Part shown: piece after piece, positions 18,861 through 26,594 of the stretch
Layout of the letters: every line of letters starts with the position of its first letter
Position numbering within the stretch: position 1 is the stretch's first letter
From: Bacteroides intestinalis DSM 17393
GTDB lineage: Bacteria; Bacteroidota; Bacteroidia; Bacteroidales; Bacteroidaceae
Assembly (NCBI RefSeq): GCF_000172175.1
Contig: NZ_ABJL02000008.1
Location: forward strand, 3,408,994-3,472,993
Direction of reading: 5' to 3'
DNA: 64,000 nucleotides
Made by a program: the position numbers and the translations under genes
Notes under the pieces: generated by a model
Database searches by the model: none
What the model saw: the letters and a program-made list of their open reading frames with translations, nothing else
What the model was told of the DNA's origin: nothing

Positions 18861-21830
18861 ATGCTCAGCAAGCTTAAATTAAACCAGCTTTATTTTAAAG
18901 ATACGCAGTTCGCCAACCTGATGACGCGCCGCATTTTCAATATCCTTCTGATAGCCAACCCCTATGATGCTTTTATGCTGGAAGACGACGGGCGTATAGA
19001 TGAAAAAATATTTAATGAATACACATCGCTCTCCCTGCGTTATCCTCCACGGTTTACCCAGGTATCCACCTGTGAAGAAGCGTTGGCACAACTTTCCACC
19101 GTACCGTTCGATCTCATCATCTGCATGCCGGGTACGGGAGATAATGACAGTTTCGATGTAGCACGCCACATCAAGGGCTTGTACGAACATATCCCCATGG
19201 TGATACTGACTCCTTTCAGTCACGGCATCACCAAGCGTATTGCCAATGAAGACCTGAGCCCCTTCGAATATATCTTCTGTTGGTTGGGAAATACCGACTT
19301 GCTGGTGTCTATCATCAAACTGATAGAGGACAAGATGAACCTAGAGCACGATGTAAACGAAGTCGGTGTACAAGTGATTCTGGTAGTGGAAGACGGTATC
19401 CGGTTCTACTCGTCCATCTTGCCCAATCTTTATAAATTCGTGCTGAAACAAAGCCAGGAATTCAGTACCGAAGCATTGAATGCCCACCAGCGGACACTGC
19501 GTATGCGTGGACGTCCGAAGATCGTGCTGGCGCGTACATACGAAGAAGCGATCGGTATCTACGAGAAATACAAGAATAATATATTAGGAGTGATTACCGA
19601 TGTCCGCTTTCCACGCGTGGAACGTGGCGAAAAGGACGGACTGGCAGGTATCAAGCTGTGCGCAGCCATCCGTAAGGAAGATCCGTTCGTGCCGCTCATC
19701 ATCCAGTCGTCCGAATCGGAAAATGCACTGTATGCATCCAAATACGGTGCCGCTTTCATCGACAAGAATTCCAAGAAGATGGATGTGGATCTGCGCCGCA
19801 TCGTATCGGACAACTTCGGTTTCGGCGATTTCATTTTCCGCAATCCTGATACGCTGGAAGAGATAGCCCGCGTAAAAAATCTGAAAGAATTGCAGAATAT
19901 CCTCTTTGCAGTACCTGCGGAGTCGTTCCTCTATCATATCAGCCGCAACCACGTCAGTCGCTGGCTCTACTCACGCGCCATGTTCCCGGTGGCAGAGTTC
20001 CTGAAACCTATCACTTGGAACAGCCTGCAGGACGTGGATGCTCACCGCAAGATCATCTTCGAAGCCATCGTAAAATACCGTAAGATGAAGAACCAAGGTG
20101 TGGTAGCTGTGTTCAAGCGTGACCGCTTCGACCGTTACTCCAATTTTGCCCGTATCGGCGATGGTTCATTGGGAGGCAAAGGTCGTGGATTGGCTTTTAT
20201 TGACAACATGGTGAAGCATCATCCCGAATTTGAAGAGTTCGATAATGCCCGCGTTGCCATCCCTAAGACAGTGGTACTCTGTACCGATGTCTTCGACGAG
20301 TTCATGGAGACAAACAACCTGTATCAGGTAGCCCTCTCCGATGCTGATGACGACTTAATCCTGCGCTACTTCCTGAAAGCCAAACTACCCGACCGGTTAG
20401 TGGAAGACTTTTTCACCTTCTTCGATGTAGTGAAGTCACCGCTTGCCATCCGCTCGTCTTCCTTGCTGGAGGATTCGCACTATCAGCCCTTCGCCGGAAT
20501 CTATAATACTTATATGATTCCTTATCTGGATGATAAATACGAAATGCTCCGTATGCTGTCCGACGCCATCAAAGGCGTATATGCTTCGGTCTATTTCCGC
20601 GACAGCAAGGCGTATATGCAGGCCACAAGTAATGTCATCGATCAGGAGAAGATGGCTGTCATCCTGCAAGAGGTAGTCGGCAACCAATATGGCGACCGTT
20701 ATTACCCCAGTATGTCCGGCGTGGCACGTTCGCTCAACTATTACCCCATCGGTGATGAAAAGGCCGAAGAAGGTACAGTAAATCTCGCCCTCGGTCTTGG
20801 CAAGTACATCGTAGACGGTGGCATGACGCTCCGTTTCTCTCCCTATCATCCGCATCAGATTCTGCAAACCAGCGAAATGGAGATAGCCCTGAAAGAGACG
20901 CAAACCCGCTTCTATGCCCTCGACCTGCGTAATGCCGGACACGATTTCTCTATGGACGATGGCTTCAACCTGCTGAAACTGCACGTGAAAGAGGCGGAAA
21001 AGGATGGAGCACTGAATTACATAGCCTCCACCTACGACCCTTACGACCAGATTATCCGCGATGGTCTTTATCCCGGTGGGCGCAAGGTAATCACTTTCGC
21101 CAACATCCTGCAACATGATGTTTTCCCGTTGGCACGTATCCTACAACTGGTATTGAAGTACGGTGAGCAGGAAATGCGCCGCCCCGTCGAGATAGAGTTT
21201 GCCGCCACCATGAGCCGCGAACAGGATAAATCGGGTACTTTCTACCTGCTGCAGATACGTCCTATCGTAGACACCAAAGAAATGCTGGATGAAGACCTCA
21301 CCGCCATACCGGATGAGAAAACCTTGCTCCGCTCCAACAACTCGCTGGGTCATGGCATTATGAATGATATCTATGACGTCGTCTACGTGAAGACGGAGGA
21401 CTATATTGCATCGCACAATCAGGAAATTGCCTGGGAGATGGAGAAGCTGAACCAGCAATTCCTGGACGAAGGGCGAAACTATGTCCTCGTCGGTCCCGGA
21501 CGCTGGGGAAGTAGTGACACTTGGCTCGGCATCCCCGTGAAGTGGCCACACATCAGCGCCGCCCGCGTCATTGTGGAAGCCGGACTGACGAATTACCGTG
21601 TAGACCCCAGTCAGGGAACCCATTTCTTCCAGAACCTGACATCTTTCGGCGTAGGGTATTTCACCATCAATGCATTTATGAACGACGGTGTATACAACCA
21701 AGAATTCCTGAATGCCCAACCTGCCGTACACGAGACAAAATACCTGCGGCACGTTCATTTCGAACAACCTGTAACAGTAAAGATGGATGGCAAGAAGAAG
21801 CTGGGAGTAGTACTGATGCCCGAAGAATAA
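18861..21830 (+). CDS. Receiver-domain / PEP-pyruvate-binding (PPDK_N) fusion protein
   Basis: A 989-residue cytoplasmic protein. Residues about 25-155 resemble a degenerate receiver. Residues about 170-320 look like a complete second receiver: LVVEDG acidic pocket, phospho-Asp position in ITDVRFPR near 246, a Ser in IIQSSES and a Lys in AFIDKNSK. Residues about 425-805 are the ATP-grasp-like nucleotide-binding domain of PEP synthase/pyruvate phosphate dikinase (GSLGGKGRGLA near 435, AIRSSSLLEDSHYQPFAG near 530, LLQIRPIV near 797). The phospho-His swivel domain and the PEP/pyruvate TIM barrel of true PPDK or PpsA are missing; the last 185 residues are of unknown type. It may phosphorylate another partner, or use ATP in signalling. 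It stands alone, convergent with the next gene. Confidence 0.85.
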   Translation: MLSKLKLNQLYFKDTQFANLMTRRIFNILLIANPYDAFMLEDDGRIDEKIFNEYTSLSLRYPPRFTQVSTCEEALAQLSTVPFDLIICMPGTGDNDSFDVARHIKGLYEHIPMVILTPFSHGITKRIANEDLSPFEYIFCWLGNTDLLVSIIKLIEDKMNLEHDVNEVGVQVILVVEDGIRFYSSILPNLYKFVLKQSQEFSTEALNAHQRTLRMRGRPKIVLARTYEEAIGIYEKYKNNILGVITDVRFPRVERGEKDGLAGIKLCAAIRKEDPFVPLIIQSSESENALYASKYGAAFIDKNSKKMDVDLRRIVSDNFGFGDFIFRNPDTLEEIARVKNLKELQNILFAVPAESFLYHISRNHVSRWLYSRAMFPVAEFLKPITWNSLQDVDAHRKIIFEAIVKYRKMKNQGVVAVFKRDRFDRYSNFARIGDGSLGGKGRGLAFIDNMVKHHPEFEEFDNARVAIPKTVVLCTDVFDEFMETNNLYQVALSDADDDLILRYFLKAKLPDRLVEDFFTFFDVVKSPLAIRSSSLLEDSHYQPFAGIYNTYMIPYLDDKYEMLRMLSDAIKGVYASVYFRDSKAYMQATSNVIDQEKMAVILQEVVGNQYGDRYYPSMSGVARSLNYYPIGDEKAEEGTVNLALGLGKYIVDGGMTLRFSPYHPHQILQTSEMEIALKETQTRFYALDLRNAGHDFSMDDGFNLLKLHVKEAEKDGALNYIASTYDPYDQIIRDGLYPGGRKVITFANILQHDVFPLARILQLVLKYGEQEMRRPVEIEFAATMSREQDKSGTFYLLQIRPIVDTKEMLDEDLTAIPDEKTLLRSNNSLGHGIMNDIYDVVYVKTEDYIASHNQEIAWEMEKLNQQFLDEGRNYVLVGPGRWGSSDTWLGIPVKWPHISAARVIVEAGLTNYRVDPSQGTHFFQNLTSFGVGYFTINAFMNDGVYNQEFLNAQPAVHETKYLRHVHFEQPVTVKMDGKKKLGVVLMPEE

Positions 21831-21858
21831 TTTCTGTTCTCATTCAAAGAGGATATGA

Positions 21859-22767
21859 TTAGTGATGAACGTTCAGTTCTATCACCACCACCTCGCTGGG
21901 GGCAAACATGCGGATATTCTTATTGGAAGTCCCCAGACCATTGGTAATGATCATCGGTATTCCTTGGGAATTGCGCTTCAATCCGCCACGAAACCGCTGT
22001 CCGTAGTGCGAAGGAAGAATGGGAGCATAAAGCCCGAACAGCGTCACCTGCCCACCGTGTGTATGTCCGGCGAGGACAAGGTCGGTATTCGTTATGGCAA
22101 CATCCTCGGCATAGTCGGGCGTATGCATCAGCAGAATCACGAAATCATCAGGTGAAAGGGCGAGCGTAGGAGATACACCATTCTTCTGCAGATCAAAAGG
22201 ATTGCGCACGCCGGCTATCAGAATCTCCGCCCCGTCCCGCTTCAGTGTATCCACGCGGTGCTCCAGCAAATGAATGTTGTGTGCCTCCAATTGGCGCACA
22301 ATGTCGGCATAACAGGCCTCATAATCGTTGTTGCCCAGCACCACGTAGGTGCCCATCGGCACTTTCACCGCCGCCAGGGCGGAGACGACAGGTGCCACAT
22401 ACTCACATCCCTCATGCAAGTCGCCACCCACCAGCAGCACGTCTGCCCGCTGGTCATTGAGCAAGCGGACCAGGTTCTCCAGACCTTTCTCCTTGAAAAG
22501 ACTTTTGTAGTGCAAATCAGAAATAAAGGCAATGCGAAAACCGTCGAAAGCAGCAGGCACATCGGGGTGACTGAACTTGTACGTCCGTACCCGGCTGATG
22601 CCCCGGTAGCCGGAACCTGCCTTTGAAGAGGTTATTTCTGTATCGACGAGTCGGATACTGTCCGCTACCGAAGTCTCCGGCGGCAGAGAAGGAAGTACGT
22701 ACAGGTTCGATCTACAAGAAGAGAGAAACAGTACTCCAAGAATCACATAGAGGAATTTCTTCATCAT
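21859..22767 (-). CDS. Calcineurin-like metallophosphoesterase lipoprotein
   Basis: A 302-residue phosphoesterase of the YkuE/LpxG-like group with a lipoprotein signal (LSSC, Cys18), so it acts outside the cytoplasm. Metal-binding blocks are SDLHYKS near residue 83, VGGDLHEG near 114, LGNND near 145, LMHTPD near 215 and AGHTHGGQ near 235. The third block reads GNND where most relatives have GNH(D/E); the His that normally donates a proton is replaced by Asn. Two or three ATGs are possible (22773, 22767, 22764); I took the one that leaves the shortest n-region. The gene ends 28 bases from the convergent PPDK_N gene and is divergent from menA. Substrate unknown. Confidence 0.85.
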   Translation of the reverse strand: MMKKFLYVILGVLFLSSCRSNLYVLPSLPPETSVADSIRLVDTEITSSKAGSGYRGISRVRTYKFSHPDVPAAFDGFRIAFISDLHYKSLFKEKGLENLVRLLNDQRADVLLVGGDLHEGCEYVAPVVSALAAVKVPMGTYVVLGNNDYEACYADIVRQLEAHNIHLLEHRVDTLKRDGAEILIAGVRNPFDLQKNGVSPTLALSPDDFVILLMHTPDYAEDVAITNTDLVLAGHTHGGQVTLFGLYAPILPSHYGQRFRGGLKRNSQGIPMIITNGLGTSNKNIRMFAPSEVVVIELNVHH

Positions 22768-22799
22768 ATACAAGCAGTATTTTCTTCATTACACAGACA

Positions 22800-22807
22800 C
22801 AAAGATA
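22800..22807 (-). promoter_or_regulatory. -7 box for the metallophosphoesterase gene
   Basis: TATCTTTG on the - strand, 33 bases before the start. It lies back to back with the menA -7 box 11 bases away. Confidence 0.6.
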
Positions 22808-22818
22808 GGCATTTTCAG

Positions 22819-22826
22819 TATCTTTG
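22819..22826 (+). promoter_or_regulatory. -7 box for menA
   Basis: TATCTTTG on the + strand matches TAnnTTTG and precedes the menA ATG by 48 bases. It forms a compact divergent promoter pair with 22800-22807. Confidence 0.6.
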
Positions 22827-22874
22827 TTGCAAGAATCGGTAAACAAGCATTCACCCTAAACTAAAAACGGAAAT

Positions 22875-23786
22875 ATGAAAGAGATTAAACTGAATTCACC
22901 TTATGCCTGGTTTCTCGCCGCCCGTCCCAAGACCTTGACGGGAGCCATCATCCCCGTACTGCTGGGTAGTGCCCTGGCTTTCAGCGATGGGGAGTTCAAG
23001 ACCCCGCCCGCCCTGCTGTGCGCCCTCTTCGCCTGCGGCATGCAAATTGCCGCAAATTTCATCAATGACCTTTTCGACTTTCAGAAAGGCACCGACCGTA
23101 AAGATCGTCTGGGTCCGCCACGTGCTTGCGCCGAAGGCTGGATTACTCCGGGAGCCATGAAACTTGGCATCGGCTGCGCATTGCTGCTGTCGTGCCTGGC
23201 AGGACTGGCACTGCTCTTCATCGTCTGGGGACAACTGCCCCACGGAGGCTGGGAACTGGTGGTGCTGGGAGTAGTATGTATCCTGTTTGCCTTTCTCTAC
23301 ACCACGCTGCTCTCCTATCTGGGCTGGGGCGATGTGCTGGTGCTGGTCTTCTTCGGCTTCGTGCCCGTCTGCGGCACCTACTACGTACAGGCCTACACGC
23401 TGAATATGGACGTGTTGGTACTGTCGCTCGTCAGCGGTCTGGCCATAGACACCCTGCTGATGGTGAACAACTACCGCGACCGCGAGCAAGATGCCGTGAG
23501 TGGCAAGTGTACACTGGTAGTGCGCTATGGCCGGAAGTTCGGTGAAAATATGTATTTAGGGCTGGGTATTGCCGCCACGCTGCTCTGCCTCTGGTTTGTA
23601 AATACCGGCCGACTGACGCTGATCGAGTTTATCTGGGCCCCCTGCGTCTACCTCTGCATGCACGCCCTGACGTGGCGCAAGATGGTGAACATCCGCAGCG
23701 GCAAAGGGCTGAACCGTATCCTGGGCGAAACTTCACGCAACATGCTATTCCTGGGCATACTGCTGGCCGTAGCACTGGCTGCATAA
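22875..23786 (+). CDS. menA: 1,4-dihydroxy-2-naphthoate polyprenyltransferase
   Basis: A 303-residue inner membrane UbiA-superfamily prenyltransferase that attaches the isoprenoid tail to dihydroxynaphthoate in menaquinone synthesis. The two Asp-rich motifs for prenyl diphosphate and Mg are present: NDLFDFQKGTDRKDR near residue 63 and NNYRDREQD near residue 197. Eight or so hydrophobic segments fit the family, as does the length. The start has a clean AAACGGAAAT leader before the ATG. It is a single-gene unit with its own promoter, ending in a hairpin shared with rmlB. Identification over UbiA itself rests on the KGTDRKDR and NNYRDREQDA patterns typical of MenA. Confidence 0.93.
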   Translation: MKEIKLNSPYAWFLAARPKTLTGAIIPVLLGSALAFSDGEFKTPPALLCALFACGMQIAANFINDLFDFQKGTDRKDRLGPPRACAEGWITPGAMKLGIGCALLLSCLAGLALLFIVWGQLPHGGWELVVLGVVCILFAFLYTTLLSYLGWGDVLVLVFFGFVPVCGTYYVQAYTLNMDVLVLSLVSGLAIDTLLMVNNYRDREQDAVSGKCTLVVRYGRKFGENMYLGLGIAATLLCLWFVNTGRLTLIEFIWAPCVYLCMHALTWRKMVNIRSGKGLNRILGETSRNMLFLGILLAVALAA

Positions 23787-23807
23787 ACGCAGCAGGCATT
23801 CGGATTC

Positions 23808-23842
23808 ATCTCATGAGACTATTTAAGGTCGTCTCATGAGAT
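23808..23842. terminator. Bidirectional terminator between menA and rmlB
   Basis: A perfect 12-bp stem (ATCTCATGAGAC / GTCTCATGAGAT) with an 11-base loop lies between two convergent genes. T-rich and A-rich flanks allow termination from both sides. Confidence 0.75.
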
Positions 23843-23848
23843 AAATTA

Positions 23849-24988
23849 TTACCTTTTGCCGTACATCTTCTCGTAATAGTGCTGGTAGTCGCCGCTGGTT
23901 ACTTCTTCCACCCACGCCTGGTTATTCAGATACCACTCAATGGTCTTCACGATACCGTCTTCGAACTTCGTTTCGGGATACCAGCCCAGAGCAGCGGTAA
24001 TCTTTGCCGGGTCGATGGCATAACGTTGGTCATGACCGAGACGATCCTTCACGAAAGTAATCAGGTCTTCATTAATCCAGCTGATGTCAATCTGACCATC
24101 TTCGTCTTTCGTCTTCTTCTTCAGGACTTCGCGATATTCGGGTTTCTCCGTCATCAGGCGGTGGATAGTGGCAATGGTCAGCTTCACAATTTCAAGGTTG
24201 GTCTTTTCGTTATGGCCACCTACGTTGTACACTTCACCTTCCACACCTTCGCGAACCACCAGGTCGATAGCTTTGCAATGGTCTTCTACATAGAGCCAGT
24301 CGCGCACATTGCTGCCGTCACCGTAGACAGGAAGTTTCTTTCCTTCCAGAATATTCTTGATGATAAGCGGAATCAACTTTTCGGGGAAGTGATACGGGCC
24401 GTAGTTATTGGAACAACGGGTAATGGTCACCGGCATTTTATAGGTATCATGGTAAGCCATAACCACCATGTCGGCACTGGTCTTGGAAGCACTGTACGGG
24501 CTATGCGGACAAAGCGGGGTTTGCTCCGTGAAGTAGCCGTCGGCACCCAACGAACCGTACACCTCGTCCGTAGACACCTGATGGTAACGCACACCCTTGC
24601 GCCAGGTAGGATAGCCATTCTCATCCTTACCCGTCACCCAGGCACGGCGAGCTGCATCCAGCAGGTTCTGCGTACCCAGAATATTAGTAACGAGGAAGAG
24701 CTGCGGATTCTCAATGCTACGGTCTACGTGACTCTCGGCAGCAAAGTTCACCACATAGTCGAATTTAAATTTGGCAAACAGTTCGTCGGCAAGTATCCGG
24801 TCGCAGATGTCACCTTTTACAAAGAAACAGCGTTCGTCATCAATGTCTTTAGCGATGGTTCCAAGGTTTCCGGCATAGGTTAAAGCATCAAGTATCACAA
24901 GCTGCACGTCATCATGCTTTGCCAGGATATACTTGATATAGTTCGCGCCGATAAATCCGGCAGCACCGGTTACAAGATAAGTCTTCAT
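23849..24988 (-). CDS. rmlB: dTDP-glucose 4,6-dehydratase
   Basis: A 379-residue cytoplasmic enzyme, second step of dTDP-L-rhamnose and related sugar synthesis. The NAD-binding GAAGFIGANY is at residues 8-17, NFAAESHVDRSI near residue 81, the TDEVYGSLG segment near 141 carries the catalytic Asp-Glu pair, and YSASKTSAD near 172 holds the Tyr-x3-Lys catalytic dyad. The NNYGPYHFPEKLIP motif near 205 is diagnostic. The length is slightly above the usual 350-360 because of an insertion near residue 295 (KKKTKDEDGQIDISWINED). It follows rmlA by 36 bases and must share its transcript. rmlC and rmlD are not in the window. Confidence 0.97.
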   Translation of the reverse strand: MKTYLVTGAAGFIGANYIKYILAKHDDVQLVILDALTYAGNLGTIAKDIDDERCFFVKGDICDRILADELFAKFKFDYVVNFAAESHVDRSIENPQLFLVTNILGTQNLLDAARRAWVTGKDENGYPTWRKGVRYHQVSTDEVYGSLGADGYFTEQTPLCPHSPYSASKTSADMVVMAYHDTYKMPVTITRCSNNYGPYHFPEKLIPLIIKNILEGKKLPVYGDGSNVRDWLYVEDHCKAIDLVVREGVEGEVYNVGGHNEKTNLEIVKLTIATIHRLMTEKPEYREVLKKKTKDEDGQIDISWINEDLITFVKDRLGHDQRYAIDPAKITAALGWYPETKFEDGIVKTIEWYLNNQAWVEEVTSGDYQHYYEKMYGKR

Positions 24989-25024
24989 TTAAATTATAAA
25001 TTAAAAATTGAATATTAAAAGTTA

Positions 25025-25897
25025 TTAGCGGTGGGAATTGGCAAGTTCCATTAGGTAAGTGCCATATTCTGTTTTGCCAAGTTGCTCACCAAGACGGTAA
25101 AGCTGGTCGGCATCTATCCAACCCTTACGCCAGGCTATCTCTTCGATGCAGCTGACGCGGAAGCCCTGACGGTTCTGTATGGTAGCCACAAAGTTGCTTG
25201 CTTCCAGCAGGCTGTCACAGTTTCCGGTATCGAGCCATGCAAAACCACGACCGAAGATTTCGACTTTCAACGTGCCCTCGTCCAGATACAGACGATTCAA
25301 ATCCGTAATTTCATATTCGCCACGGGCGGAAGGTTTCAGAGCGGCAGCCTTGGCAGTAACGGTAGAGTCGTAGAAATACAGACCGGGCACTGCATAGTTG
25401 CTCTTGGGCTGTGCAGGTTTCTCTTCAAGGGAAATCGCTTTTCCGTCGGCATCAAATTCCACCACACCATAAGCACGAGGGTCCTTCACATAATAACCGA
25501 AGATGCATGCACCTTTTTCAATGGAGGCAGCACGTTTCAGCATGGCAGAAAAGCCCTGTCCGTAGAACATGTTATCACCCAGAATGAGACATCCCGGCTC
25601 ACCGTTCAGAAACTCGGCCCCCAACACGAAAGCCTGAGCCAGTCCGTTAGGCTGCTCTTGTATCTTATAAGCAAAGGACATTCCAAGCTCTTCACCCGTA
25701 CCCAGCAATTCGCGAAACATGGGCAAGTCACGTGGAGTGGAGATAATCAGCACTTCGCGTATCCCCGCCAACATAAGCGTGGAAAGCGGATAATAAATCA
25801 TTGGCTTGTCATAAACCGGCATAATCTGCTTGGAAATAGCCTTAGATAAGGGGTAAAGACGGGTGGCGCTACCACCGGCAAGAATAATTCCTTTCAT
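25025..25897 (-). CDS. rmlA: Glucose-1-phosphate thymidylyltransferase
   Basis: A 290-residue enzyme making dTDP-glucose from glucose-1-phosphate and dTTP, the entry step to dTDP-rhamnose for surface polysaccharides. The nucleotidyltransferase signature GGSATRLYPLSKAISKQ is at residues 8-24, YDKPMIYYPLS follows, LGDNMFYGQG near 110 binds metal and nucleotide, and SLEEKPAQPKSNYAVPGLYF near 160 closes the sugar site. The length is exactly that of the family. It is the first gene of an rmlA-rmlB operon. Two possible -7 boxes (25923-25930 and 25987-25994) precede it. Confidence 0.97.
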   Translation of the reverse strand: MKGIILAGGSATRLYPLSKAISKQIMPVYDKPMIYYPLSTLMLAGIREVLIISTPRDLPMFRELLGTGEELGMSFAYKIQEQPNGLAQAFVLGAEFLNGEPGCLILGDNMFYGQGFSAMLKRAASIEKGACIFGYYVKDPRAYGVVEFDADGKAISLEEKPAQPKSNYAVPGLYFYDSTVTAKAAALKPSARGEYEITDLNRLYLDEGTLKVEIFGRGFAWLDTGNCDSLLEASNFVATIQNRQGFRVSCIEEIAWRKGWIDADQLYRLGEQLGKTEYGTYLMELANSHR

Positions 25898-25922
25898 ATT
25901 TCAGTTCTTTTTTCGGTTGATA

Positions 25923-25930
25923 CAAATATA
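25923..25930 (-). promoter_or_regulatory. -7 box for rmlA-rmlB
   Basis: TATATTTG on the - strand, 25 bases before the rmlA ATG. A second match, TATCTTTG, is at 25987-25994 and could serve as an upstream promoter. Confidence 0.55.
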
Positions 25931-26045
25931 GAATAAAATAAGAAGGAGGACAACGCCCCACGGCTCTCGGTGATCTATTCAGGCTACAAAGATAATGCAA
26001 ACGGAATGCAGTACAAAATAATTTAAATTATTTTTAGGAGCTTTC

Positions 26046-26537
26046 TCACCCTGCGAGCTCTATCACTTCAAGGTCCTTGAACACTCCGTTGTCCACAATA
26101 AAGCGCACCATGGTACGTACTTTATGGAATCCGGAGATACCTGCAGCACCGGGATTGATGTGCAGCATATCGAGCGTTTTGTCATACTTTACCTTTAGTA
26201 TATGGGAGTGTCCGCTGATGAAAAGCTTAGGCGGACGCACCAAGATACTGCCCCGTATGGAAGGATCATAATTGCCGGGATAACCGCCAATATGCTTTAT
26301 CAATACCTCGGCACCATCGACCGTGAAACGGTTGATTTGCGGATAGACCTGACGGATGTCTTGCCCGTCGATGTTACCATACACGGCACGGAAAGGACGG
26401 AATGCCTCCAGCTTCCGGGCCACCTCCAGCGAACCGATGTCACCGGCATGCCAGATTTCGTCACACGTCTCGAAATATTGCAGATACTTTTCATCCCAAT
26501 AGCCGTGTGTATCGGATAATAAACCAACTTTTGTCAT
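26046..26537 (-). CDS. YfcE/MJ0936-family metallophosphodiesterase
   Basis: A 163-residue small calcineurin-like phosphodiesterase. Motifs in order: GLLSDTHGY at residues 4-12, HAGDIGS near 33, VYGNIDGQ near 54, IKHIGG near 82, SGHSHILK near 108 and INPGAAG near 127. This matches the YfcE/MJ0936 group, which hydrolyses phosphodiesters with Mn or Ni. The frame is open to 26612, but I chose the ATG at 26537 because the family starts directly with the first metal motif and a - strand -7 box lies at 26558. It is divergent from ppk1. The physiological substrate is unknown. Confidence 0.9.
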   Translation of the reverse strand: MTKVGLLSDTHGYWDEKYLQYFETCDEIWHAGDIGSLEVARKLEAFRPFRAVYGNIDGQDIRQVYPQINRFTVDGAEVLIKHIGGYPGNYDPSIRGSILVRPPKLFISGHSHILKVKYDKTLDMLHINPGAAGISGFHKVRTMVRFIVDNGVFKDLEVIELAG

Positions 26538-26557
26538 CTTTCTTTTGTTTATCTGTG

Positions 26558-26565
26558 CAAAGGTA
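26558..26565 (-). promoter_or_regulatory. -7 box for the YfcE-like gene
   Basis: TACCTTTG on the - strand, 20 bases before the ATG at 26537. It supports that start over the upstream one. Confidence 0.55.
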
Positions 26566-26567
26566 AC

Positions 26568-26575
26568 TATATTTG
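26568..26575 (+). promoter_or_regulatory. -7 box for ppk1
   Basis: TATATTTG on the + strand, 19 bases before the ppk1 ATG, adjacent to the divergent box at 26558-26565. Confidence 0.55.
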
Positions 26576-26594
26576 GGCAAATCTTGATGAAACC

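Noticed and set aside
23879..24883. 334-residue open frame on the + strand inside rmlB
   Set aside because: It is antisense to an unmistakable rmlB and reads as a shadow; no domain pattern or ribosome site.
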